Source of the DNA: Chitinophagales bacterium 33-2
Lineage (GTDB): Bacteria > Bacteroidota > Bacteroidia > Chitinophagales > Chitinophagaceae
Reading direction: 5' to 3'
Assembly: GCA_002050435.1 (NCBI GenBank)
Contig: MWYV01000038.1
Location: forward strand, 1 to 64,000
DNA length: 64,000 nucleotides
Below, piece after piece: positions 43,130 to 52,054 of this stretch. Below the pieces are notes generated by a model. The model had not been told where the DNA came from and searched no databases. It saw only the letters and a list, made by a program, of their open reading frames with translations. Every line of letters begins with the position of its first letter. Within the stretch, counting starts at the first letter, position 1. The position numbers and the translations under genes were made by a program.

Positions 43130-44761
43130 ATGTACGATATTCTGCAGTTGAACGACATGCTTGTTCCAGAGTTGCTGGACATTGCTGAAGAACTAAAAAT
43201 TGATAGTGCAAAAAAACTCGATAAACAGGGACTTATTTTTAAAATTCTCGACAAACAAGCTGTAATGGGTAGTCAACAAAAAGAAGATGCATCGGATAAG
43301 CCGAAAAGAAAAAGGATCGTAAAAGCATCTACTGCAAATTCAACAGAAGAAGCAATTGTAGAAGAAACCGGCAATGCCCCTTCTGAAGAAACATCAGCAA
43401 AGCCCGCAAAGAAAATTGCGGCCAAAAAAGAACCGGTAAAGAAAACGCCAAGGAAAAAATCTGACGATCAACCGGAACTAAACCTTGAAGCACCAGCAGA
43501 ACAACAGGTGGACAAGCAACCTGCTGAACATATAAATGAAAAAAGACAAGAAGAAGCTCAGCCGCAGGAAAAACCAGCTGAAAATCAGAACAACCAGGTC
43601 AACAAATATTTTCCACAACGCCGCGAACAGGTGTTCAATATAGAATTTGATGGAATTATCCTGGCTGAAGGTGTTTTGGAGATGATGCCGGACGGATATG
43701 GTTTCTTGCGTTCATCGGATTATAATTATTTGTCTTCTCCTGATGATGTGTACGTTTCCCCTTCTCAAATCAAATTATTTGGTTTAAAGACGGGAGATTC
43801 TGTTTACGGATCAGTAAGACCTCCAAAAGAAGGCGAAAAATATTTCGCACTTTTAAAAGTGGAGCACATCAATGGTAAAAGTCCGGAAGAAGTGCGCGAC
43901 CGTGTGCCATTTGATTACCTGACCCCACTTTTCCCTTTTGAAAAATTAAATCTGTTTACAAATCCTTCTGATAACAGTACAAGGATCATGGACCTCTTTA
44001 CTCCTATAGGTAAGGGACAAAGAGGATTGATCGTTGCCCAACCTAAAACGGGTAAGACCATGTTATTGAAAGCAGTGGCGAATGCTATTGCAGCCAATCA
44101 CCCGGAATGCTACCTCATTATTGTGCTGGTGGATGAACGCCCGGAAGAGGTTACCGACATGGAAAGAAGTGTGAAGGCAGAAGTAATTGCTTCTACATTT
44201 GATGAGCCAGCCGAAAAACATGTAAAAGTTTCAACTATTGCACTTCAAAAAGCCAAACGACTGGTTGAATGCGGACATGATGTGGTGATCCTCCTGGATT
44301 CCATTACCCGCCTTGCCCGTGCGCACAATACGGTTTCTCCATCTTCCGGAAAAGTACTTTCGGGTGGTGTGGAGGCCAATGCCATGCAAAAGCCCAAACA
44401 GTTTTTTGGTGCGGCCCGTAAAATAGAAAACGGAGGTTCGCTTACCATTCTTGCTACAGCGCTGATCGATACCGGTTCTAAAATGGATGAGGTGATCTTT
44501 GAAGAATTTAAAGGTACCGGCAACATGGAACTTCAACTGGATCGCCGCCTGGCAAACAGGCGTGTTTTCCCGGCCATTGATCTGGTAGCTTCTTCTACAA
44601 GAAGGGATGACCTGTTGCTTGATAAAGATGTTTTGCAGCGCATGAACCTGCTTCGGGTTTATCTCAACGACATGAATACGGAAGAGGCTATGTCTGAGCT
44701 ACTTAAGCGTATGCGTGGCACTAAAAGCAATGAAGAATTTCTTGCCTCAATGAATGGTTAG
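43130..44761 (+). CDS. rho: Transcription termination factor Rho with charged insertion
   Basis: A hexameric RNA-dependent ATPase that ends transcription. 543 aa against about 420 in E. coli. The order is: N-terminal Rho helix domain (1-45); a Lys/Glu/Pro/Gln-rich low-complexity insertion (about 48-165); RNA-binding cold-shock domain (168-250, [23 protein letters not shown]); then the RecA-like motor. The motor has Walker A QPKTGKT (304-310), Walker [17 protein letters not shown], the Q/R loops, and [20 protein letters not shown]. The insertion is typical of Bacteroidota Rho, where it may aid RNA binding or condensation. The ATG start is well placed. Confidence 0.97.
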   Translation: MYDILQLNDMLVPELLDIAEELKIDSAKKLDKQGLIFKILDKQAVMGSQQKEDASDKPKRKRIVKASTANSTEEAIVEETGNAPSEETSAKPAKKIAAKKEPVKKTPRKKSDDQPELNLEAPAEQQVDKQPAEHINEKRQEEAQPQEKPAENQNNQVNKYFPQRREQVFNIEFDGIILAEGVLEMMPDGYGFLRSSDYNYLSSPDDVYVSPSQIKLFGLKTGDSVYGSVRPPKEGEKYFALLKVEHINGKSPEEVRDRVPFDYLTPLFPFEKLNLFTNPSDNSTRIMDLFTPIGKGQRGLIVAQPKTGKTMLLKAVANAIAANHPECYLIIVLVDERPEEVTDMERSVKAEVIASTFDEPAEKHVKVSTIALQKAKRLVECGHDVVILLDSITRLARAHNTVSPSSGKVLSGGVEANAMQKPKQFFGAARKIENGGSLTILATALIDTGSKMDEVIFEEFKGTGNMELQLDRRLANRRVFPAIDLVASSTRRDDLLLDKDVLQRMNLLRVYLNDMNTEEAMSELLKRMRGTKSNEEFLASMNG

Positions 44762-44823
44762 TAGCAGCAAGGCCTTCTACGGCCCCATTTTTGCACCACG
44801 AGAGGAAACAAATAATTTAACTC

Positions 44824-45372
44824 ATGAAAAAGCAGATTTTCAGCGTAGTTGCTGTGGTATCATTAGGCTTTACAGCTTGTAATAATGATTCAGACACAAC
44901 CTCAATTTCAGCAGACACAACAACTACTACCGGCACAATGAATACCACGACTGATTATTCGGCTATGGCTGATGAATTCAACCGTAACAGTGAAGCGGGA
45001 TTATATCGTGATGCTCAAACCGGGCAGCCTGTAAAGATTTCAGTAGACAGAACAACGGGTGCAAAAGTAAACACGAGCAACAACCAGCCCCTTACCCGTT
45101 ATATTTATGTTGACAACAACGACTGGTGGGTATATGATGCAGAAGGCAACAGGTTGCGTCAGGCAAGACAGGAAAACAACAGGGTTTTATACCAGGATGA
45201 AAACAACCTTTGGGTTGAGTGGGATAAAATAAAATGGGATGAAGATGGCAGCATGAAGATGAAAAATGATGATATGAAGATCAAAACAGAAGCTGACGGT
45301 GATATGAAAATCAAAACCGGTGATAAAAAGATCAAGGTTGAAGATGGTAAAACCAAAGTGAAAGATAATTAA
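44824..45372 (+). CDS. Hypothetical lipoprotein with repetitive Lys/Asp tail
   Basis: A 182-aa protein with a lipoprotein signal (MKKQIFSVVAVVSLGFTAC, Cys 19) and then a Thr/Ser/Asp-rich linker. A middle domain has TTDYSAMADEFNRNSEAG and ITVD/WWVYDAEGNR strands. The last 40 residues contain repeated DMKIKT/GDKKIKVEDGK units of alternating basic and acidic residues. There is no enzyme motif. It follows rho by 62 bp but has its own terminator. The role is unknown, probably structural or sensory at the envelope. Confidence 0.7.
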   Translation: MKKQIFSVVAVVSLGFTACNNDSDTTSISADTTTTTGTMNTTTDYSAMADEFNRNSEAGLYRDAQTGQPVKISVDRTTGAKVNTSNNQPLTRYIYVDNNDWWVYDAEGNRLRQARQENNRVLYQDENNLWVEWDKIKWDEDGSMKMKNDDMKIKTEADGDMKIKTGDKKIKVEDGKTKVKDN

Positions 45373-45392
45373 GCATGTTTGATCATGTATTT

Positions 45393-45420
45393 AAATGCCT
45401 TCCATCCGGAAGGCATTTTT
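45393..45420 (+). terminator. Rho-independent terminator after the 182-aa lipoprotein gene
   Basis: Stem AAATGCCTTCC / GGAAGGCATTT with a 4-base loop, leading into a T-run. The -33 TTG of the selU promoter overlaps its distal edge. Confidence 0.9.
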
Positions 45421-45446
45421 GGTTTAGTGAATTGAAGATACATTTG
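45419..45446 (+). promoter_or_regulatory. Probable selU-selD operon promoter
   Basis: TTG at 45419-45421 and TACATTTG at 45439-45446 are separated by 17 bp, within the Bacteroidota range. The -7 element ends only 4 bp before the GTG start of selU. Confidence 0.65.
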
Positions 45447-45450
45447 CCAA

Positions 45451-46578
45451 GTGCAGGTCAAAAGGATAAGAATAGATGAATTTCTGAATGCGTCTAAAGA
45501 ACAGCTTGTTCTTGATGTGCGCTCTCCATCTGAATATGTTCATGCACATATTCCTTCAGCCATAAATCTTCCGTTGTTTTCCGATGAAGAAAGAAAACAG
45601 GTTGGCACTACTTATAAACAAGTCAGTCGTGAAGCTGCCATTAAAATTGGGCTGGACATTTTTGGTCCCAAAATGCGTTCCATGGTCGAAGCCGTGGAAT
45701 TAATGATTAAAAAATCGACCCCCAATGCATACGGCAATGAACCGCCATTAGAAAATGACCTAAAACCCATTGTTTTCATTTACTGCTGGCGCGGGGGGAT
45801 GCGCAGTGCTGCTGTGGCCTGGTTGCTGGATCTTTATGGATACCGGGTTCAGGTGCTGGCAGGAGGTTATAAATCCTTCAGGAACTATGTGCTCAAAACA
45901 TTTACGCTTCCCTTCAACCTTAAAATAATTGGCGGTTACACTGGTTCGGGAAAAACCCTGGTATTGAAAGCACTACAAAAAAGAGGCGAAACAATAATCG
46001 ACCTGGAGGCGATTGCTTCTCATAAAGGATCTGCTTTTGGAAACATCCAGATGATCCCGCAACCCTCCCAGGAAATGTTTGAAAACCTGCTGGCGCTTGA
46101 ATTGATTGAAAAATGCAGTGATTGCCCCATTGAATTGGATCCGCTGGCATACAGCCAAACTACAGGTAAAATGATCTGGCTGGAAGACGAAAGCCAGCGC
46201 ATCGGGGACCTTAATCTCCCAAATGTATTTTGGAATACCATGCGAGCCGCGCCACTCTGTTTCCTGGAGATCGGTTTTGAACAAAGGCTGGAAAATATCT
46301 GCGAGGAATATGGCGCATTAGAGACTGAAAAACTGATTCATTCCACACAAAGGATCTGCAAAAGACTGGGGCCAATGGACACTAAAAATACCATCGAATT
46401 CCTGGAGCAGGGAAATACTAAAGAAGCCTTCAGGATCCTGCTGAAATACTACGATAAACATTATTTAAAAGGATTGAATAATCGCTCTCAACTTGAAAAA
46501 TTATTGTCTATTTTGCCTTGTGTCTCTGTTACGCCGGCCAATGCCGACCTGCTGAAAACCCAATATCAAATGTTATGA
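45451..46578 (+). CDS. selU: tRNA 2-selenouridine synthase
   Basis: Replaces sulfur with selenium in 2-thiouridine at the tRNA wobble position, using selenophosphate. Also named MnmH/YbbB. The 375-aa protein has an N-terminal rhodanese domain with catalytic C112 in FIYCWRGGMRS and a C-terminal P-loop domain (GGYTGSGKT at 161-169). The only start that keeps the family N-terminus is GTG 45451. This lies 4 bp downstream of a TAnnTTTG element, implying a leaderless transcript. It overlaps the next gene (ATGA) and shares the operon with selD, the selenium donor enzyme. Confidence 0.93.
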   Translation: MQVKRIRIDEFLNASKEQLVLDVRSPSEYVHAHIPSAINLPLFSDEERKQVGTTYKQVSREAAIKIGLDIFGPKMRSMVEAVELMIKKSTPNAYGNEPPLENDLKPIVFIYCWRGGMRSAAVAWLLDLYGYRVQVLAGGYKSFRNYVLKTFTLPFNLKIIGGYTGSGKTLVLKALQKRGETIIDLEAIASHKGSAFGNIQMIPQPSQEMFENLLALELIEKCSDCPIELDPLAYSQTTGKMIWLEDESQRIGDLNLPNVFWNTMRAAPLCFLEIGFEQRLENICEEYGALETEKLIHSTQRICKRLGPMDTKNTIEFLEQGNTKEAFRILLKYYDKHYLKGLNNRSQLEKLLSILPCVSVTPANADLLKTQYQML

Positions 46579-47495
46579 AACCAATTTGCCTGCTACTGTT
46601 GCTTTTTTTCTGCGGCCCAACTTCCGCACAAAAAATAAGTGGATTTTACACCGGGACTTTATATAATGACTCATCTAAACTTGTTCAGCAATACGAACTC
46701 GCGTTGAGTGAATACCGTGGAAAGATCACGGGGTATTCCTATGTCACTTTTGTTTCAAACGATACATTCTATTATGGCATCAGGAAAGTTAAAGCACAAA
46801 TAGATGGCGACAATCTTGTTGTGGAAGATGATAAATTCCTCGCACACAACTTTCCCGAATCACCAGCAAAAGGCGTAAAGCGGCTTTTTGTAATTCCGAT
46901 CAACCGGCAGGACAGTCTTATTGACCTAAACGGCACCTGGCAAACCAATCGCACAAAACAATATTATTCCATTCCGGGCAAGGTGGAACTCAGCCGTTCA
47001 ACCGACAGCGCAAAGTCTGCATTGTTTACCCATCTCCGCGAAATGGACGAAATGCGCACACCAGCGCAGGCTACAAACCAAAAACCCAAAACAAATTCAA
47101 CTAAACCACCCGCTGCTTCAAAAGAATTAAAACCTGCCGAAATTATTCCGGTGGATAAAAGAATAAAAAAAGAGCTGGCCATATTTGAGGTTACCGGCGA
47201 CAGCCTTCAACTCTCTTTTTATGATAACGGGGTGATTGACGGTGACTCGGTAAGTGTTTATATAAATGGTGAAAAGATCATTGATGCTGCACGTCTAACA
47301 GCCATAGCTATACGAAAAAATATTGTTGTACAACAGGATGCTTTTGAAATCGTTCTTGTTGCAGAAAACCTGGGGAGCATTCCGCCGAATACCGGATTGC
47401 TGATGATACGCGACGGCGACAAAATTTATCAGCTTCATTTTGCAGCAGACCTTAAAACCAATGCATCCATCAGGATCATTAGAAAAAGAAAATAA
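46575..47495 (+). CDS. Unknown secreted protein inside the selenium operon
   Basis: A 306-aa protein with a signal peptide (MKPICLLLLLFFCGPTSAQ). The first half is beta-rich (GFYTGTLYNDSSK...LALSEYRGKITGYSYVTF), a pattern of an extracytoplasmic lipocalin-like or Ig-like domain. A Pro/Lys/Thr linker (about 170-205) leads to a second Ig-like domain (LSFYDNGVIDGDSVSVYINGEKI). The ATG overlaps the selU stop as ATGA, and selD starts 2 bp after its stop, so it is translationally embedded between two selenium genes. It has no Sec or Cys-rich motif. It may simply be a hitch-hiker. Family not recognised. Confidence 0.75.
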   Translation: MKPICLLLLLFFCGPTSAQKISGFYTGTLYNDSSKLVQQYELALSEYRGKITGYSYVTFVSNDTFYYGIRKVKAQIDGDNLVVEDDKFLAHNFPESPAKGVKRLFVIPINRQDSLIDLNGTWQTNRTKQYYSIPGKVELSRSTDSAKSALFTHLREMDEMRTPAQATNQKPKTNSTKPPAASKELKPAEIIPVDKRIKKELAIFEVTGDSLQLSFYDNGVIDGDSVSVYINGEKIIDAARLTAIAIRKNIVVQQDAFEIVLVAENLGSIPPNTGLLMIRDGDKIYQLHFAADLKTNASIRIIRKRK

Positions 47496-47497
47496 GA

Positions 47498-48544
47498 ATG
47501 GAAGAATCAAAACGGTTAAGCACCTACTCAAAAGGGGGTGGCTGTGGCTGTAAAATTTCACCTGCGGTATTAAAAGAGATTATCGGGTCAGATAACCTTT
47601 CGGCATATACCGGGCTGCTTGTAGGAAATGACACGAATGATGATGCTGCAGTATTTTCACTTGATGCTGCTTCCGCCGTAATCTCAACCACTGATTTTTT
47701 TCTTCCCATAGTAGATGATGCTTTTGATTTCGGAAGAATTGCCGCGGCCAATGCCATCAGTGATGTATATGCCATGGGCGGAAAACCCATCATGGCCATT
47801 GCCATTCTTGGATGGCCGGTTGAAAAAATTTCTCCGGAACTTGCCCGTCAGGTACTTGAAGGAGGAAGAAGCATTTGTAATGAAGCGGGGATACCGCTTG
47901 CGGGCGGACATACCATTGATTCAAACGATCCGATATTTGGTTTATCTGTAACCGGCATCCTGCAAAAAGAACATCTCAAAAAAAATTCCGCTGCTTCAGC
48001 AGGCGACCATCTATTTCTAACCAAGCCGCTTGGTGTTGGCATTTTGACAACAGCAATAAAAAGGGGCGTACTTGCTGAGGAACACTACAAACCCCTCATC
48101 GATCAGCTCACCAGTTTAAATAAAGTTGGAGCTGCTCTTGGAAAAATTAAAGGCGTTAACGCCATGACAGATGTAACAGGGTTCGGTTTCTTGGGACATC
48201 TTATTGAAATGCTTGACGGGGGACGGATAAGTGCAACGATTCATTATGAAAAAATAAAAAAAATCGAAGGGCTGGATGATTATTTAAGACAAAGAACCAT
48301 TCCCGATGCCACCTTCCGGAACTGGAATAGCTATAGTCAGCATGTGGCTTTTGAAAAGGGAGTGAATGTAATGGAAGCATTTAATGTACTTCCGGATCCT
48401 CAAACAAACGGAGGCTTACTCATCGCGGTTGATAAAGAAAGCCTGAAGGAGGTAGCTCAAATATTTCAGTCATTTCAACTGAACCTGGAACCCATTGGTA
48501 TTTTTACAGGTCCCAGAGAAAAACTGGTTTATGTTACCGCCTGA
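47498..48544 (+). CDS. selD: Selenide, water dikinase (selenophosphate synthase)
   Basis: Makes selenophosphate from selenide and ATP. The 348-aa length is normal. The N-terminal catalytic loop GGGCGCKISP has Cys16 and Lys19, aligned with E. coli Cys17 and Lys20, so it is the Cys and not the Sec form. Further motifs: GNDTNDDAAVF, STTDFFLPIVDDAFDFGRIAAANAISDVYAMGG, TDVTGFGFLGHL, PQTNGGLLIAV. No selA, selB or tRNA-Sec is in the window. With selU alongside, the likely use is tRNA 2-selenouridine. The 3' end overlaps the convergent ctlX gene by 16 bp. Confidence 0.96.
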   Translation: MEESKRLSTYSKGGGCGCKISPAVLKEIIGSDNLSAYTGLLVGNDTNDDAAVFSLDAASAVISTTDFFLPIVDDAFDFGRIAAANAISDVYAMGGKPIMAIAILGWPVEKISPELARQVLEGGRSICNEAGIPLAGGHTIDSNDPIFGLSVTGILQKEHLKKNSAASAGDHLFLTKPLGVGILTTAIKRGVLAEEHYKPLIDQLTSLNKVGAALGKIKGVNAMTDVTGFGFLGHLIEMLDGGRISATIHYEKIKKIEGLDDYLRQRTIPDATFRNWNSYSQHVAFEKGVNVMEAFNVLPDPQTNGGLLIAVDKESLKEVAQIFQSFQLNLEPIGIFTGPREKLVYVTA

Positions 48545-49455
48545 CGCCTCTTTAAAAAGATCTCAGCAACCATACATCTTACACTACCGCCATTTACCGA
48601 TTCAATTAAAGATACATCTATCGGCAGCAGCTCCCCGTGGTGTTGCAACCTTTCAAGTTTTTCCTGGGGCAGTGCATTCACTGCCGACTGGCTGATGACG
48701 ATCATTCGTTTTCCTGCATTGTTTTTCACCTGGAGTAAATTGCACGCAAAATTTTTCATGTGTTCTGGTTCAACATAAATATTTTCATGCCCTGTGGCTT
48801 CAAGTAACTGTGCAACAGCAATCCTTTCTGTATGATCGGTAATGGATTTGGGACATAGCACTGCAAAACCTTCACCAATACTCAACATAACATTGGTATG
48901 ATAAACAGGCGCGCCTTCAAATTCTGCAGTGAATGGAATGGCGCGGTATTGCATGTCTTCTGCAAATCTTTTTAACGCATTTACATTTGTCCTTTCTGAA
49001 ATGCATGCATAAATGATCCGGTTATTGTGATCAAACACCATGCTGCCGGTTCCTTCCAGGAATTCGTTTAAAGCCTCTCCATCTGACCAGTCTTTAATAT
49101 AATCAAAAACAAAACTTTCTTTCAGCGCATCAACAATGGCGGATGATCGCTCTTTTCTTCTGTTAGGAGCAAACATCGGAAACAGGTGAATACCGCCGTC
49201 GGCTCCAGTAAGAAACCAGTTGTTTGGAAAAACAGCATCCGGTTTTGGAGGATCGACATCATCATCTTGCACAATAACATGAATGCCTTTTACAAGCAGC
49301 ATTTTCACCATGGCATCAAATTGGGCAAGGGCTTTTTGTTGGAGGGTTTCCTTACTTAGTGAGGAAGCCTGCTGGAATAAATTATTTGCGGCTGTTTCTT
49401 CATTATAGGAAAAGGCGGCTGGCCTTACCATGAAAAGTGTATCAGTTATTTGCAT
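48529..49455 (-). CDS. ctlX: Citrulline-utilisation hydrolase CtlX family
   Basis: A 308-aa guanidino-group-modifying enzyme of the amidinotransferase/arginine-deiminase superfamily. Motifs: [63 protein letters not shown], and a C-terminal [13 protein letters not shown] carrying the catalytic Cys. The start at 49482 adds residues that run through the upstream gene; ATG 49455 gives the usual N-terminus and still overlaps the pterin dehydratase stop by 14 bp, so the two are co-translated. The substrate is expected to be citrulline or a related ureido acid; this is by family name only. Confidence 0.88.
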   Translation of the reverse strand: MQITDTLFMVRPAAFSYNEETAANNLFQQASSLSKETLQQKALAQFDAMVKMLLVKGIHVIVQDDDVDPPKPDAVFPNNWFLTGADGGIHLFPMFAPNRRKERSSAIVDALKESFVFDYIKDWSDGEALNEFLEGTGSMVFDHNNRIIYACISERTNVNALKRFAEDMQYRAIPFTAEFEGAPVYHTNVMLSIGEGFAVLCPKSITDHTERIAVAQLLEATGHENIYVEPEHMKNFACNLLQVKNNAGKRMIVISQSAVNALPQEKLERLQHHGELLPIDVSLIESVNGGSVRCMVAEIFLKRRQAVT

Positions 49456-49684
49456 TGAAAATTCGATCGATGGTTTCAGCAAGTTTATTGTCTTTGTCGG
49501 TCACGGTGTTCCCAGCATCATGGGTGGAAAGCCAGATCTCTACGGTGTTCCAAACATTCGTCCATTTAGGATGGTGATCCATTTTTTCAGCTGCCAACGC
49601 TACGCTGGTCATAAAAGCAAAGGCTTCTGAAAAATCCTTAAATGTAAATTTTCGGTAAAGTGCTGATGAAGTTTGCTCCCACAT
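49442..49684 (-). CDS. phhB: Pterin-4a-carbinolamine dehydratase
   Basis: Recycles the 4a-hydroxy-tetrahydropterin formed by aromatic amino-acid hydroxylases. At 80 aa it is shorter than the 95-110 typical elsewhere, but it keeps the core: [53 protein letters not shown], with the two adjacent His and THD motif of the active site. The short N-terminus is normal in Bacteroidota. It overlaps the downstream ctlX start by 14 bp. No phenylalanine hydroxylase is in the window. Confidence 0.9.
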   Translation of the reverse strand: MWEQTSSALYRKFTFKDFSEAFAFMTSVALAAEKMDHHPKWTNVWNTVEIWLSTHDAGNTVTDKDNKLAETIDRIFNANN

Positions 49685-49743
49685 AAGGTGATGTTATATT
49701 GATAAATAAAAATTAAGCTGAATAATCGTCATGGTGTGCTTAC

Positions 49744-50196
49744 TTATAAGACCAGGTGTTCCCTGTGTTTTATTTTTTCATTGGTTAGCTCCACTACCAG
49801 TTGCACACCGCTAATCGCTTTAAGCGATTGAACGATCTCCTGGAGGTAATCTTCAGCAACATGGTCGTCTTTCAATAACCATAAAAAATCAAGATGTTTA
49901 AATTCGGGCAGCAGGTATTCGCCGTCATTTTGGTTATTGTATAAATAATGCTTCAGGCAGGTTGCCGTTTCATTGAATTCATAAATCGAAAAAAAATAAT
50001 TCCTGTTCTTTTTTATCAACTGGATTTCAAGGTCATTGTTGATCCTGAAATCTATTCCCAGCGCGGCGTTTACTTTCCAGCAAAACTGGTAGGCTTTTAC
50101 AGGTGCCATGATCCCAAGCAAGCGGGTTGCATCAAAAAAATTTTCGGTAATCGCGTGGGTATCAAGAACAAGTTTGAGGTTTTGACTGGAAGCCAT
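49744..50196 (-). CDS. IPExxxVDY-family protein
   Basis: A 150-aa conserved Bacteroidota protein of unknown function. The family-defining segment is present as LPEFKHLDFLWLLKDD (residues 95-110), a conservative variant of IPExxxVDY. The N-terminus is preceded by a basic segment and contains hydrophobic strands. There is no signal peptide, so it is cytoplasmic. The family often lies near acyl-carrier or fatty-acid genes, but here it neighbours the M28 peptidase, 24 bp upstream on the same strand. Confidence 0.7.
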   Translation of the reverse strand: MASSQNLKLVLDTHAITENFFDATRLLGIMAPVKAYQFCWKVNAALGIDFRINNDLEIQLIKKNRNYFFSIYEFNETATCLKHYLYNNQNDGEYLLPEFKHLDFLWLLKDDHVAEDYLQEIVQSLKAISGVQLVVELTNEKIKHREHLVL

Positions 50197-50220
50197 AAAA
50201 GGAATTGGAGTGGAAAAATA

Positions 50221-51879
50221 CTAAAATTCAACCGCTGTTGAAAGTACCTGATTTTTCCGGGAAAAAGTCACACTGGTTTTATCCCCTTTATTGAACCGGC
50301 TTAATGCCTGCATATAAGCTTCCATTGAACTGACATTGGTATTTCCCAGAGCCGTCACGATGTCGCCTGGCTGCAGGCCTGCTTTATGAGCAGCACGCCC
50401 TTCGATCACTCCGTCAACCCTGATTCCATTGCCACTGTAAGTATAATCCGGCATGATGCCAAGTGAAACCGAGAACCTGGCAGAAGTGTTGGTTTGCACT
50501 TCGCGCGTTTTTGAAAAAGCAATTTTCCCAGGTTTTTTTTCGGTCGCCTCCAGCAAACTGAACACGTGCTTTACAAGATGCAGTTGTCCTTCATAATTGA
50601 TCTTATCATGATCATCGGTTGGCTTATGATAATCTGAATGAAGACCCGTAAAATAAAAAAGCACAGGAATATTTTTCCTGTAAAAGGAAGTGTGGTCACT
50701 TGGCCCGGTTCCGCTGGAATCAAATTTGAATTGGATTCCCGAGGCATACAAACCTTTCTTTCCACTTGCTTTATAAAACTGGCCCCAGGAAGGAGAAGTG
50801 CCGTAACCACCAACGGTCAAGGTTTTTGTTTGTGCATTCAGTCTTCCAACCATATCCAGGTTCACCATATAATTGACACCGGCCAATTCAATTGTAGGAT
50901 TTTCAGTAAAATATTTTGAACCGTATAAACCCAGTTCCTCACCTGAAAAACCAATAAAAAGGTAGTTGTGTTTTTTAAGTTTTGCCAATCTCACAAGTCC
51001 AGCCAGCTCTATAATAGCAGCAGTTCCGCTGGCATTATCATCTGCACCGTTATGAACAGCGCCCAATGAAACTTCTCTCGAATTTCCATCTTCGCCATAA
51101 CCCAGGTGATCGAAATGGGCGCCTATAATGATCGTTGTTGCGGCGCGGTTATTTACAAACCCGATCACATTCGAGCCTGTTCTGGAAACTTCTGTAATCT
51201 GCGTTTGCAATTGAAGTTCCAGTTCGGCGGATGCATCAGAAAAGAATTTCTTTGCAGCGGATCTTTTGATATAAACAACTGGAATTTCCATTGCCGGACT
51301 CCGATCTTTCGCATCAAAAATGATCCTGTCTTCTTTATCTGATGAATTGTATACAAACAATGCTGAGGCACCTTTAGCCCTTATGGATTTTACTTTTCTA
51401 ATCAAAGCGCCCTGCAGGTCGAAATGTGGATTGGATGCACCTTCATCAAGCAACTCATGCAGATCCAGAAACCACGGCATACCAGATTCCTGCAAAGCCA
51501 GAGAAGGAGCAGCCTCCTGTTTGCCATTGGCACTGTAAGCAAGCGGAAAAAAATCCTCATGCAACTTAAGCGTCTCGCCATTAAAAGAAAGTGAGGTGCT
51601 TTCATCAATACGCTTTCCTTCATAAATGGAAAATTCCTGGAAATAACCATTGGTTCCCATAGGCGCTAAACCTGCTTTTTGAAATTCAGTAGCTATATAA
51701 GCAGCTGCCTGCTTTTCACCACCAGTTCCCGTTCTTCTGCCTTCCAGTTTATCATCCGATAAATAAACAACGTGCTTCTGAAGATTTGAAATAAGTGCTC
51801 TGTCTTCTTTTTTTAATTTTTGACCATAACTCTCTGACGACAAAAAAACTAAAACCACGATGGCTATATTTCTAATCAC
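50221..51879 (-). CDS. Secreted M28-family metallopeptidase with PA and PDZ domains
   Basis: A 552-aa zinc aminopeptidase. The order is: signal peptide 1-19 (GTG start at 51879); PA insertion about 100-215; M28 domain with Zn ligands in GAHFDHLG, HNGADDNASGTAA, SGEELGLYGS, NLDMVGR, and a C-terminal His in HSDYHKPTDD; then a PDZ domain from about 460 (DGVIEGRAAHKAGLQPGDIVTALG). It is secreted and probably trims peptide N-termini in the periplasm or outside. The PDZ may bind substrate C-termini. Confidence 0.94.
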   Translation of the reverse strand: MIRNIAIVVLVFLSSESYGQKLKKEDRALISNLQKHVVYLSDDKLEGRRTGTGGEKQAAAYIATEFQKAGLAPMGTNGYFQEFSIYEGKRIDESTSLSFNGETLKLHEDFFPLAYSANGKQEAAPSLALQESGMPWFLDLHELLDEGASNPHFDLQGALIRKVKSIRAKGASALFVYNSSDKEDRIIFDAKDRSPAMEIPVVYIKRSAAKKFFSDASAELELQLQTQITEVSRTGSNVIGFVNNRAATTIIIGAHFDHLGYGEDGNSREVSLGAVHNGADDNASGTAAIIELAGLVRLAKLKKHNYLFIGFSGEELGLYGSKYFTENPTIELAGVNYMVNLDMVGRLNAQTKTLTVGGYGTSPSWGQFYKASGKKGLYASGIQFKFDSSGTGPSDHTSFYRKNIPVLFYFTGLHSDYHKPTDDHDKINYEGQLHLVKHVFSLLEATEKKPGKIAFSKTREVQTNTSARFSVSLGIMPDYTYSGNGIRVDGVIEGRAAHKAGLQPGDIVTALGNTNVSSMEAYMQALSRFNKGDKTSVTFSRKNQVLSTAVEF

Positions 51880-52035
51880 GATATAATTTTTAGAACAACA
51901 AAAATATTCAAAGGCATTTGCAATTAATCGTCAGCTGTCCATTTTAAACCACCATTTTGTTAATTGTCAGCCATTTCTATAGTGGGCGCTGAGTAAAACT
52001 CCGCATCTCGTAAGTTATTGCCGGGGTCTGCAATT

Positions 52036-52043
52036 ACCTTTGC
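52036..52043 (+). promoter_or_regulatory. Possible feoB promoter -7 element
   Basis: TACCTTTG matches TAnnTTTG. The nearest upstream TTG (52018-52020) gives a 15-bp spacer, slightly short. The element lies just upstream of GTG 52055, arguing for that start over TTG 52040, which falls inside the element. Confidence 0.5.
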
Positions 52044-52054
52044 GCGGCATAGTT

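Noticed and set aside
43130-44761. Rho insertion as a novel fusion
   Set aside because: Long charged insertions between the N-terminal helix domain and RNA-binding domain are known in Bacteroidota Rho.
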